NCBI GenBank assembly: GCA_950022295.1
Contig: OX465596.1
Location: forward strand, 1,116,001 to 1,180,000
Source of the DNA: Bromus sterilis
Taxonomy: Eukaryota > Streptophyta > Magnoliopsida > Poales > Poaceae
Direction of reading: 5' to 3'
DNA length: 64,000 nucleotides
Position 1 is the stretch's first letter; every line of letters starts with the position of its first letter. Below the pieces are notes generated by a model that did no database searches, was not told where the DNA came from, and worked only from the letters and a program-made list of their open reading frames with translations. The position numbers and the translations under genes are program-made. Below are positions 24,301 through 36,600 of this stretch, piece after piece.

Positions 24301-25370
24301 TCCATTGACGAACCCTAGGGTGCATTTACGTGCCGGTCATCAACACTCGCAGTTTTGGCCGATTCTGGCCTGTTTCAAGGGCTATTAATCACTGTTACAT
24401 GGGCAATTAATCACCGTTTTGGGTCCCCGTAGTGATTTCCACCATTGACGAACCCTAGGGTGCATTTACGTGCCGGTCATCAACACTCGCAGTTTTGGCC
24501 GATTCTGGCCTGTTTCATGGGCTTTTAATCACTGTTACATGGGCTATTAATCACCGTTTTGGGTCCCCGTAGTGATTTCCACCATTGACGAATCCTAGGG
24601 TGCATTTACGTGCCGGTCATCAACACTCGCAGTTTTGGCCGATTCTGGCCTGTTTCATGGGCTATTAATCACTGTTACATGGGCTTTTAATCACCGTTTT
24701 GAGTCCCCGGAGTGATTTCCACCATTGACGAACCCCAGGTTGTCTTTACGTGTCGGTCATCAACACTCGCAGTTTTGGCCGTTTCTGGCCTGTTTCATGG
24801 GCTATTAATCAAAGTTACATGGGCTATTAATCACCGTTTTGAGTCCCCGGAGTGATTTCCACCATTGACGAACCCCAGGTTGTCTTTACGTGTCGGTCAT
24901 CAACACTCGCAGTTTTGTCCGTTTCTGGCCTGTTTCATGGGCTATTAATCAAAGTTACATGGGCTATTAATCACCGTTTTGAGTCCCCGGAGTGATTTCC
25001 ACCATTGCCGAACCCCAGGTTGCGTTTACGTGCCGGTCATCAACACTCGCAGTTTTGGCCGTTTCTGGCCTGTTTCATGGGCTATTAATCACAGTTACAT
25101 GGGCTATTAATCACCGTTTTGAGTCCTCGGAGTGATTTCCACCATTGCGAACCCCAGGTTGCGTTTACGTGCCGGTCATCAACACTCGCAGTTGTGGCCG
25201 ATTCTGGCCTGTTTCATGGGCTATTAATCACTGTTACATGGGCTATTAATCACCGTTTTGGGTCCCCGTAGTGATTTCCTCCATTGACGAACCCTAGGGT
25301 GCATTTACGTGCCGATCATCAAAACTCGCAGTTTTGGCCGATTCTGGCCTGTTTCAAGGGCTATTAATCA
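21400..25370. repeat. HOR of 1796 bp (13 monomers), about 2.2 copies
   Basis: Rare variants recur 1796 bp apart: 'gttaaatggg' at 21781 and 23577; 'tcggttatc' near 22001 and 23797; short monomers at 22287 and 24083. The unit is 13 monomers minus one 22-bp and two 1-bp losses. Private changes include 'cttggctatt' near 22990 and 'gtattcacgag' near 24113, where ATG becomes ACG. The match fails near 25360, at the short monomer 25320. Confidence 0.87.
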
Positions 25371-26870
25371 CCGTTTTGAGTCCCCGGAGTGATTTCCACC
25401 ATTGACGAACCCCAGGTTGTATTTACGTGTCGGTCATCAACACTCGCAGTTTTGGCCGATTCTGGCCTGTTTCAAGGGCTATTAATCACTGTTACATGGG
25501 AAATTAATCACCGTTTTGGGTCCCCGTAGTGATTTCCACCATTGACGAACCCTAGGGTGCATTTACGTGCCGGTCATCAACACTCGCAGTTTTGGCCGAT
25601 TCTGGCCTGTTTCATGGGCTTTTAATCACTGTTACATGGGCTATTAATCACCGTTTTGGGTCCCCGTAGTGATTTCCACCATTGACGAATCCTAGGGTGC
25701 ATTTACGTGCCGGTCATCAACACTCGCAGTTTTGGCCGATTCTGGCCTGTTTCATGGGCTATTAATCACTGTTACATGGGCTATTAATCACCGTTTTGTC
25801 CCCGGAGTGATTTCCACCATTGACGAACCCCAGGTTGTCTTTACGTGTCGGTCATCAACACTCGCAGTTTTGGCCGTTTCTTGGCTATTTCATGGGCTAT
25901 TAATCAAAGTTACATGGGCTATTAATCACCGTTTTGAGTCCCCGGAGTGATTTCCACCATTGACGAACCCCAGGTTGTATTTACGTGTCGGTCATCAACA
26001 CTCGCGGTTTTGGCCGTTTCTGGCCGTATTCATGAGCTATTAATCACCGTTTTGAGTCCCCGGAGTGATTTCCACCATTGACGAACCCCAGGTTGTATTT
26101 ACGTGTCGGTCATCAACACTCGCAGTTTTGTCCGTTTCTGGCCTGTTTCATGGGCTATTAATCAAAGTTACATGGGCTATTAATCACCGTTTTGAGTCCC
26201 CGGAGTGATTTCCACCATTCCCGAACCCCAGGTTGCGTTTACGTGCCGGTCATCAACACTCGCAGTTTTGGCCGTTTCTGGCCTGTTTCATGGGCTATTA
26301 ATCACAGTTACATGGGCTATTAATCACCGTTTTGAGTCCTCGGAGTGATTTCCACCATTGCGAACCCCAGGTTGCGTTTACGTGCCGGTCATCAACACTC
26401 GCAGTTGTGGCCGATTCTGGCCTGTTTCATGGGCTATTAATCACTGTTACATGGGCTATTAATCACCGTTTTGGGTCCCCGTAGTGATTTCCTCCATTGA
26501 CGAACCCTAGGGTGCATTTACGTGCCGATCATCAAAACTCGCAGTTTTGGCCGATTCTGGCCTGTTTCAAGGGCTATTAATCACCGTTTTGAGTCCCCGG
26601 AGTGATTTCCACCATTGACGAACCCCAGGTTGTATTTACGTGTCGGTCATCAACACTCGCAGTTTTGGCCGATTCTGGCCTGTTTCAAGGGCTATTAATC
26701 ACTGTTACATGGGCAATTAATCACCGTTTTGGGTCCCCGTAGTGATTTCCACCATTGACGAACCCTAGGGTGCATTTACGTGCCGGTCATCAACACTCGC
26801 AGTTTTGGCCGATTCTGGCCTGTTTCATGGGCTTTTAATCACTGTTACATGGGCTATTAATCACCGTTTT
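25320..26870. repeat. 1213-bp offset duplication segment
   Basis: The rare 'tcaaaactcgc' (for 'tcaacactcgc') occurs at 25320 and 26533, both in 118-bp monomers of 'tttcaaggg' type. The offset of 1213 bp equals nine monomers minus two 22-bp, one 2-bp and one 1-bp losses. Upstream sequence back to about 25.1 kb also corresponds. Changes private to the left copy include 'gggaaattaat' near 25499. Confidence 0.82.
25718..25855. repeat. 138-bp monomer (2-bp deletion)
   Basis: 'accgttttgtcccc' replaces 'accgttttgagtcccc', a loss of two bases. I saw no second copy, so the event probably postdates the local duplications. Confidence 0.8.
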
Positions 26871-29770
26871 GGGTCCCCGTAGTGATTTCCACCATTGACG
26901 AATCCTAGGGTGCATTTACGTGCCGGTCATCAACACTCGCAGTTTTGGCCGATTCTGGCCTGTTTCATGGGCTATTAATCACTGTTACATGGGCTATTAA
27001 TCACCGTTTTGAGTCCCCGGAGTGATTTCCACCATTGACGAACCCCAGGTTGTCTTTACGTGTCGGTCATCAACACTCGCAGTTTTGGCCGTTTCTGGCC
27101 TGTTTCATGGGCTATTAATCAAAGTTACATGGGCTATTAATCACCGTTTTGAGTCCCCGGAGTGATTTCCACCATTGACGAACCCCAGGTTGTCTTTACG
27201 TGTCGGTCATCAACACTCGCAGTTTTGTCCGTTTCTGGCCTGTTTCATGGGCTATTAATCAAAGTTACATGGGCTATTAATCACCGTTTTGAGTCCCCGG
27301 AGTGATTTCCACCATTGTCGAACCCCAGGTTGCGTTTACGTGCCGGTCATCAACACTCGCAGTTGTGGCCGATTCTGGCCTGTTTCATGGGCTATTAATC
27401 ACTGTTACATGGGCTATTAATCACCGTTTTGAGTCCCCGGAGTGATTTCCACCATTGCCGAACCCCAGGTTGCGTTTACGTGCCGGTCATCAACACTCGC
27501 AGTTTTGGCCGTTTCTGGCCTGTTTCATGGGCTATTAATCACAGTTACATGGGCTATTAATCACCGTTTTGAGTCCTCGGAGTGATTTCCACCATTGCGA
27601 ACCCCAGGTTGCGTTTACGTGCCGGTCATCAACACTCGCAGTTGTGGCCGATTCTGGCCTGTTTCATGGGCTATTAATCACAGTTACATGGGCTATTAAT
27701 CACCGTTTTGAGTCCCCGGAGTGATTTCCACCATTGTCGAACCCCAGGTTGCGTTTACGTGCCGGTCATCAACACTCGCAGTTTTGGCCGATTCTGGCCT
27801 GTTTCAAGGGCTATTAATCACAGTTACATGGGCTATTAATCACCGTTTTGGGTCCCCGTAGTGATTTCCACCATTGACGAATCCTAGGGTGCATTTACGT
27901 GCCGGTCATCAACACTCGCAGTTTTGGCCGATTCTGGCCTGTTTCATGGGCTATTAATCACTGTTACATGGGCTATTAATCACCGTTTTGAGTCCCCGGA
28001 GTGATTTCCACCATTGACGAACCCTAGGGTGCATTTACGTGCCGGTCATCAACACTCGCAGTTTTGGCCGATTCTGGCCTGTTTCATGGGCTTTTAATCA
28101 CTGTTACATGGGCTATTAATCACCGTTTTGGGTCCCCGTAGTGATTTCCACCATTGACGAATCCTAGGGTGCATTTACGTGCCGGTCATCAACACTCGCA
28201 GTTTTGGCCGATTCTGGCCTGTTTCATGGGCTATTAATCACTGTTACATGGGCTTTTAATCACCGTTTTGAGTCCCCGGAGTGATTTCCACCATTGACGA
28301 ACCCCAGGTTGTCTTTACGTGTCGGTCATCAACACTCGCAGTTTTGGCCGTTTCTGGCCTGTTTCATGGGCTATTAATCAAAGTTACATGGGCTATTAAT
28401 CACCGTTTTGAGTCCCCGGAGTGATTTCCAGCATTGACGAACCCCAGGTTGTCTTTACGTGTCGGTCATCAACACTCGCGGTTTTGGCCGTTTCTGGCCG
28501 TATTCATGAGCTATTAATCACTGTTAAATGGGCTATTAATCACCGTTTTGGGTCCCCGTAGTGATTTCCACCATTGACGAACCCTAGGGTGCATTTATGT
28601 GCCGGTCATCAACACTCGCAGTTTTGGCCGATTCTGGCCTGTTTCATGGGCTATTAATCAAACTTACATGGGCTATTAATCACCGTTTTGAGTCCCCGGA
28701 GTGATTTCCACCATTGACGAACCCCAGGTTGTCTTTACGTGTCGGTCATCAACACTCGCAGTTTTGTCCGTTTCTGGCCTGTTTCATGGGCTATTAATCA
28801 AAGTTACATGGGCTATTAATCACCGTTTTGAGTCCCCGGAGTGATTTCCACCATTGTCGAACCCCAGGTTGCGTTTACGTGCCGGTCATCAACACTCGCA
28901 GTTTTGGCCGATTCTGGCCTGTTTCAAGGGCTATTAATCACAGTTACATGGGCTATTAATCACCGTTTTGGGTCCCCGTAGTGATTTCCACCATTGACGA
29001 ATCCTAGGGTGCATTTACGTGCCGGTCATCAACACTCGCAGTTTTGGCCGATTCTGGCCTGTTTCATGGGCTATTAATCACTGTTACATGGGCTATTAAT
29101 CACCGTTTTGAGTCCCCGGAGTGATTTCCACCATTGACGAACCCCAGGTTGTCTTTACGTGTCGGTCATCAACACTCGCAGTTTTGGCCGTTTCTGGCCT
29201 GTTTCATGGGCTATTAATCAAAGTTACATGGGCTATTAATCACCGTTTTGAGTCCCCGGAGTGATTTCCACCATTGACGAACCCCAGGTTGTCTTTACGT
29301 GTCGGTCATCAACACTCGCAGTTTTGTCCGTTTCTGGCCTGTTTCATGGGCTATTAATCAAAGTTACATGGGCTATTAATCACCGTTTTGAGTCCCCGGA
29401 GTGATTTCCACCATTGCCGAACCCCAGGTTGCGTTTACGTGCCGGTCATCAACACTCGCAGTTTTGGCCGTTTTTGGCCTGTTTCATGGGCTATTAATCA
29501 CAGTTACATGGGCTATTAATCACCGTTTTGAGTCCTCGGAGTGATTTCCACCATTGCGAACCCCAGGTTGCGTTTACGTGCCGGTCATCAACACTCGCAG
29601 TTTTGTCCGTTTCTGGCCTGTTTCATGGGCTATTAATCAAAGTTACATGGGCTATTAATCACCGTTTTGAGTCCCCGGAGTGATTTCCACCATTGCCGAA
29701 CCCCAGGTTGCGTTTACGTCCCGGTCATCAACACTCGCAGTTTTGGCCGTTTCTGGCCTGTTTCATGGGC
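26870..29770. repeat. 3895-bp-offset duplication, left copy
   Basis: Two private changes, 'ttccagcatt' (28431) and 'aatcaaactt' (28661), reappear exactly 3895 bp downstream (32326 and 32556). So does the hybrid monomer 28470, at 32365. Correspondence runs from about 26.87 kb to about 29.77 kb. It ends where this copy has a 118-bp monomer (29729) and the other copy does not. Copy-specific changes include 'gtttttggcc' near 29470. Confidence 0.88.
28470..28609. repeat. Hybrid monomer ('gtattcatgag' with 'gttaaatggg'), duplicated at 32365
   Basis: The left half is from the short-monomer lineage and the right half from the 'actgttaaatggg' type, giving full 140-bp length. The identical join at 32365-32504 shows the fusion preceded the 3895-bp duplication. 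Confidence 0.83.
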
Positions 29771-29846
29771 TATTAATCACCGTTTTGGGTCCCCGGAGTG
29801 ATTTCCACAATTGACGAACCCTAGGGTGCATTTACGTGACGGTCAT

Positions 29847-31910
29847 CAACACTCGCAGTTTTGGCCGATTCTGGCCTGTTTCATGGGCTATTAATCACTG
29901 TTACATGGGCTATTAATCACCGTTTTGAGTCCCCGGAGTGATTTCCACCATTGACGAACCCCAGGTTGTCTTTACGTGTCGGTCATCAACACTCGCAGTT
30001 TTGGCCGTTTCTTGGCTATTTCATGGGCTATTAATCAAAGTTACATGGGCTATTAATCACCGTTTTGAGTCCCCGGAGTGATTTCCACCATTGACGAACC
30101 CCAGGTTGTCTTTACGTGTCGGTCATCAACACTCGCAGTTTTGTCCGTTTCTGGCCTGTTTCATGGGCTATTAATCAAAGTTACATGGGCTATTAATCAC
30201 CGTTTTGAGTCCCCGGAGTGATTTCCACCATTGTCGAACCCCAGGTTGCGTTTACGTGCCGGTCATCAACACTCGCAGTTGTGGCCGATTCTGGCCTGTT
30301 TCATGGGCTATTAATCACTGTTACATGGGCTATTAATCACCGTTTTGAGTCCCCGGAGTGATTTCCACCATTGCCGAACCCCAGGTTGCGTTTACGTGCC
30401 GGTCATCAACACTCGCAGTTTTGGCCGTTTCTGGCCTGTTTCATGGGCTATTAATCACAGTTACATGGGCTATTAATCACCGTTTTGAGTCCTCGGAGTG
30501 ATTTCCACCATTGCGAACCCCAGGTTGCGTTTACGTGCCGGTCATCAACACTCGCAGTTGTGGCCGATTCTGGCCTGTTTCATGGGCTATTAATCACAGT
30601 TACATGGGCTATTAATCACCGTTTTGAGTCCCCGGAGTGATTTCCACCATTGTCGAACCTCAGGTTGCGTTTACGTGCCGGTCATCAACACTCGCAGTTT
30701 TGGCCGATTCTGGCCTGTTTCAAGGGCTATTAATCACAGTTACATGGGCTATTAATCACCGTTTTGGGTCCCCGTAGTGATTTCCACCATTGACGAATCC
30801 TAGGGTGCATTTACGTGACGGTCATCAACACTCGCAGTTTTGGCCGATTCTGGCCTGTTTCATGGGCTATTAATCACTGTTACATGGGCTATTAATCACC
30901 GTTTTGAGTCCCCGGAGTGATTTCCACCATTGACGAACCCCAGGTTGTCTTTACGTGTCGGTCATCAACACTCGCAGTTTTGGCCGTTTCTTGGCTATTT
31001 CATGGGCTATTAATCAAAGTTACATGGGCTATTAATCACCGTTTTGAGTCCCCGGAGTGATTTCCACCATTGACGAACCCCAGGTTGTCTTTACGTGTCG
31101 GTCATCAACACTCGCAGTTTTGTCCGTTTCTGGCCTGTTTCATGGGCTATTAATCAAAGTTACATGGGCTATTAATCACCGTTTTGAGTCCCCGGAGTGA
31201 TTTCCACCATTGTCGAACCCCAGGTTGCGTTTACGTGCCGGTCATCAACACTCGCAGTTGTGGCCGATTCTGGCCTGTTTCATGGGCTATTAATCACTGT
31301 TACATGGGCTATTAATCACCGTTTTGAGTCCCCGGAGTGATTTCCACCATTGCCGAACCCCAGGTTGCGTTTACGTGCCGGTCATCAACACTCGCAGTTT
31401 TGGCCGTTTCTGGCCTGTTTCATGGGCTATTAATCACAGTTACATGGGCTATTAATCACCGTTTTGAGTCCTCGGAGTGATTTCCACCATTGCGAACCCC
31501 AGGTTGCGTTTACGTGCCGGTCATCAACACTCGCAGTTGTGGCCGATTCTGGCCTGTTTCATGGGCTATTAATCACAGTTACATGGGCTATTAATCACCG
31601 TTTTGAGTCCCCGGAGTGATTTCCACCATTGTCGAACCTCAGGTTGCGTTTACGTGCCGGTCATCAACACTCGCAGTTTTGGCCGATTCTGGCCTGTTTC
31701 AAGGGCTATTAATCACAGTTACATGGGCTATTAATCACCGTTTTGGGTCCCCGTAGTGATTTCCACCATTGACGAATCCTAGGGTGCATTTACGTGCCGG
31801 TCATCAACACTCGCAGTTTTGGCCGATTCTGGCCTGTTTCATGGGCTATTAATCACTGTTACATGGGCTATTAATCACCGTTTTGAGTCCCCGGAGTGAT
31901 TTCCACCATT
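29847..31910. repeat. 979-bp 7-monomer HOR, two copies
   Basis: 'cttggctatt' at 30012 and 30991, 'gtcgaacctc' at 30652 and 31631, and 'cgtgacggtc' near 29836 and 30815 are all 979 bp apart. The unit is seven monomers including one 139-bp copy. This tandem pair sits between the two halves of the 3895-bp duplication, and the second HOR copy overlaps the start of its right half. Confidence 0.87.
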
Positions 31911-33660
31911 GACGAACCCTAGGGTGCATTTACGTGCCGGTCATCAACACTCGCAGTTTTGGCCGATTCTGGCCTGTTTCATGGGCTTTTAATCACTGTT
32001 ACATGGGCTATTAATCACCGTTTTGGGTCCCCGTAGTGATTTCCACCATTGACGAATCCTAGGGTGCATTTACGTGCCGGTCATCAACACTCGCAGTTTT
32101 GGCCGATTCTGGCCTGTTTCATGGGCTATTAATCACTGTTACATGGGCTTTTAATCACCGTTTTGAGTCCCCGGAGTGATTTCCACCATTGACGAACCCC
32201 AGGTTGTCTTTACGTGTCGGTCATCAACACTCGCAGTTTTGGCCGTTTCTGGCCTGTTTCATGGGCTATTAATCAAAGTTACATGGGCTATTAATCACCG
32301 TTTTGAGTCCCCGGAGTGATTTCCAGCATTGACGAACCCCAGGTTGTCTTTACGTGTCGGTCATCAACACTCGCGGTTTTGGCCGTTTCTGGCCGTATTC
32401 ATGAGCTATTAATCACTGTTAAATGGGCTATTAATCACCGTTTTGGGTCCCCGTAGTGATTTCCACCATTGACGAACCCTAGGGTGCATTTATGTGCCGG
32501 TCATCAACACTCGCAGTTTTGGCCGATTCTGGCCTGTTTCATGGGCTATTAATCAAACTTACATGGGCTATTAATCACCGTTTTGAGTCCCCGGAGTGAT
32601 TTCCACCATTGACGAACCCCAGGTTGTCTTTACGTGTCGGTCATCAACACTCGCAGTTTTGTCCGTTTCTGGCCTGTTTCATGGGCTATTAATCAAAGTT
32701 ACATGGGCTATTAATCACCGTTTTGAGTCCCCGGAGTGATTTCCACCATTGTCGAACCCCAGGTTGCGTTTACGTGCCGGTCATCAACACTCGCAGTTTT
32801 GGCCGATTCTGGCCTGTTTCAAGGGCTATTAATCACAGTTACATGGGCTATTAATCACCGTTTTGGGTCCCCGTAGTGATTTCCACCATTGACGAATCCT
32901 AGGGTGCATTTACGTGCCGGTCATCAACACTCGCAGTTTTGGCCGATTCTGGCCTGTTTCATGGGCTATTAATCACTGTTACATGGGCTATTAATCACCG
33001 TTTTGAGTCCCCGGAGTGATTTCCACCATTGACGAACCCCAGGTTGTCTTTACGTGTCGGTCATCAACACTCGCAGTTTTGGCCGTTTCTGGCCTGTTTC
33101 ATGGGCTATTAATCAAAGTTACATGGGCTATTAATCACCGTTTTGAGTCCCCGGAGTGATTTCCACCATTGACGAACCCCAGGTTGTCTTTACGTGTCGG
33201 TCATCAACACTCGCAGTTTTGTCCGTTTCTGGCCTGTTTCATGGGCTATTAATCAAAGTTACATGGGCTATTAATCACCGTTTTGAGTCCCCGGAGTGAT
33301 TTCCACCATTGCCGAACCCCAGGTTGCGTTTACGTGCCGGTCATCAACACTCGCAGTTTTGGCCGTTTCTGGCCTGTTTCATGGGCTATTAATCACAGTT
33401 ACATGGGCTATTAATCACCGTTTTGAGTCCTCGGAGTGATTTCCACCATTGCGAACCCCAGGTTGCGTTTACGTGCCGGTCATCAACACTCGCAGTTTTG
33501 TCCGTTTCTGGCCTGTTTCATGGGCTATTAATCAAAGTTACATGGGCTATTAATCACCGTTTTGAGTCCCCGGAGTGATTTCCACCATTGCCGAACCCCA
33601 GGTTGCGTTTACGTGCCGGTCATCAACACTCGCAGTTTTGGCCGTTTCTGGCCTGTTTCA
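30770..33660. repeat. 3895-bp-offset duplication, right copy
   Basis: Counterpart of about 26.87-29.77 kb. It carries the same private variants at constant offset and then joins the 9-mer-rich region to its right. One monomer (30966) has 'cttggctatt' where the left copy has 'ctggcctgtt', matching instead the neighbouring 979-bp HOR. This suggests the left end was re-homogenised locally. Confidence 0.84.
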
Positions 33661-36600
33661 TGGGCTATTAATCACAGTTACATGGGCTATTAATCACCGT
33701 TTTGAGTCCTCGGAGTGATTTCCACCATTGCGAACCCCAGGTTGCGTTTACGTGCCGGTCATCAACACTCGCAGTTGTGGCCGATTCTGGCCTGTTTCAT
33801 GGGCTATTAATCACTGTTAAATGGGCTATTAATCACCGTTTTGGGTCCCCGTAGTGATTTCCACCATTGACGAACCCTAGGGTGCATTTATGTGCCGGTC
33901 ATCAACACTCGCAGTTTTGGCCGATTCTGGCCTGTTTCATGGGCTATTAATCAAAGTTACATGGGCTATTAATCACCGTTTTGAGTCCCCGGAGTGATTT
34001 CCACCATTGACGAACCCCAGGTTGTCTTTACGTGTCGGTCATCAACACTCGCAGTTTTGTCCGTTTCTGGCCTGTTTCATGGGCTATTAATCAAAGTTAC
34101 ATGGGCTATTAATCACCGTTTTGAGTCCCCGGAGTGATTTCCACCATTGTCGAACCCCAGGTTGCGTTTACGTGCCGGTCATCAACACTCGCAGTTTTGG
34201 CCGATTCTGGCCTGTTTCAAGGGCTATTAATCACAGTTACATGGGCTATTAATCACCGTTTTGGGTCCCCGTAGTGATTTCCACCATTGACGAATCCTAG
34301 CGTGCATTTACGTGCCGGTCATCAACACTCGCAGTTTTGGCCGATTCTGGCCTGTTTCATGGGCTATTAATCACTGTTACATGGGCTTTTAATCACCGTT
34401 TTGAGTCCCCGGAGTGATTTCCACCATTGACGAACCCCAGGTTGTCTTTACGTGTCGGTCATCAACACTCGCAGTTTTGTCCGTTTCTGGCCTGTTTCAT
34501 GGGCTATTAATCAAAGTTACATGGGCTATTACTCACCGTTTTGAGTCCCCGGAGTGATTTCCACCATTGACGAACCCTAGGGTGCATTTATGTGCCGGTC
34601 ATCAACACTCGCAGTTTTGGCCGATTCTGGCCTGTTTCATGGGCTATTAATCAAAGTTACATGGGCTATTAATCACCGTTTTGAGTCCCCGGAGTGATTT
34701 CCACCATTGACGAACCCCAGGTTGTCTTTACGTGTCGGTCATCAACACTCGCAGTTTTGTCCGTTTCTGGCCTGTTTCATGGGCTATTAATCAAAGTTAC
34801 ATGGGCTATTAATCACCGTTTTGAGTCCCCGGAGTGATTTCCACCATTGCCGAACCCCAGGTTGCGTTTACGTGCCGGTCATCAACACTCGCAGTTTTGG
34901 CCGTTTCTGGCCTGTTTCATGGGCTATTAATCACAGTTACATGGGCTATTAATCACCGTTTTGAGTCCTCGGAGTGATTTCCACCATTGCGAACCCCAGG
35001 TTGCGTTTACGTGCCGGTCATCAACACTCGCAGTTGTGGCCGATTCTGGCCTGTTTCATGGGCTATTAATCACTGTTAAATGGGCTATTAATCACCGTTT
35101 TGGGTCCCCGTAGTGATTTCCACCATTGACGAACCCTAGGGTGCATTTATGTGCCGGTCATCAACACTCGCAGTTTTGGCCGATTCTGGCCTGTTTCATG
35201 GGCTATTAATCAAAGTTACATGGGCTATTAATCACCGTTTTGAGTCCCCGGAGTGATTTCCACCATTGACGAACCCCAGGTTGTCTTTACGTGTCGGTCA
35301 TCAACACTCGCAGTTTTGTCCGTTTCTGGCCTGTTTCATGGGCTATTAATCAAAGTTACATGGGCTATTAATCACCGTTTTGAGTCCCCGGAGTGATTTC
35401 CACCATTGACGAACCCCAGGTTGTCTTTACGTGTCGGTCATCAACACTCGCAGTTTTGTCCGTTTCTGGCCTGTTTCATGGGCTATTAATCAAAGTTACA
35501 TGGGCTATTAATCACCGTTTTGAGTCCCCGGAGTGATTTCCACCATTGCCGAACCCCAGGTTGCGTTTACGTGCCGGTCATCAACACTCGCAGTTTTGGC
35601 CGTTTCTGGCCTGTTTCATGGGCTATTAATCACAGTTACATGGGCTATTAATCACCGTTTTGAGTCCTCGGAGTGATTTCCACCATTGCGAACCCCAGGT
35701 TGCGTTTACGTGCCGGTCATCAACACTCGCAGTTGTGGCCGATTCTGGCCTGTTTCATGGGCTATTAATCACTGTTAAATGGGCTATTAATCACCGTTTT
35801 GGGTCCCCGTAGTGATTTCCACCATTGACGAACCCTAGGGTGCATTTATGTGCCGGTCATCAACACTCGCAGTTTTGGCCGATTCTGGCCTGTTTCATGG
35901 GCTATTAATCAAAGTTACATGGGCTATTAATCACCGTTTTGAGTCCCCGGAGTGATTTCCACCATTGACGAACCCCAGGTTGTCTTTACGTGTCGGTCAT
36001 CAACACTCGCAGTTTTGTCCGTTTCTGGCCTGTTTCATGGGCTATTAATCAAAGTTACATGGGCTATTAATCACCGTTTTGAGTCCCCGGAGTGATTTCC
36101 ACCATTGTCGAACCCCAGGTTGCGTTTACGTGCCGGTCATCAACACTCGCAGTTTTGGCCGATTCTGGCCTGTTTCAAGGGCTATTAATCACAGTTACAT
36201 GGGCTATTAATCACCGTTTTGGGTCCCCGTAGTGATTTCCACCATTGACGAATCCTAGGGTGCATTTACGTGCCGGTCATCAACACTCGCAGTTTTGGCC
36301 GATTCTGGCCTGTTTCATGGGCTATTAATCACTGTTACATGGGCTATTAATCACCGTTTTGAGTCCCCGGAGTGATTTCCACCATTGACGAACCCCAGGT
36401 TGTCTTTACGTGTCGGTCATCAACACTCGCAGTTTTGGCCGTTTCTGGCCTGTTTCATGGGCTATTAATCAAAGTTACATGGGCTATTAATCACCGTTTT
36501 GAGTCCCCGGAGTGATTTCCACCATTGACGAACCCCAGGTTGTCTTTACGTGTCGGTCATCAACACTCGCAGTTTTGTCCGTTTCTGGCCTGTTTCATGG

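Noticed and set aside
25732..25950. 72-codon open reading frame
   Set aside because: Opened by the 2-bp deletion monomer at 25718. It is satellite sequence in a shifted frame, not a gene.
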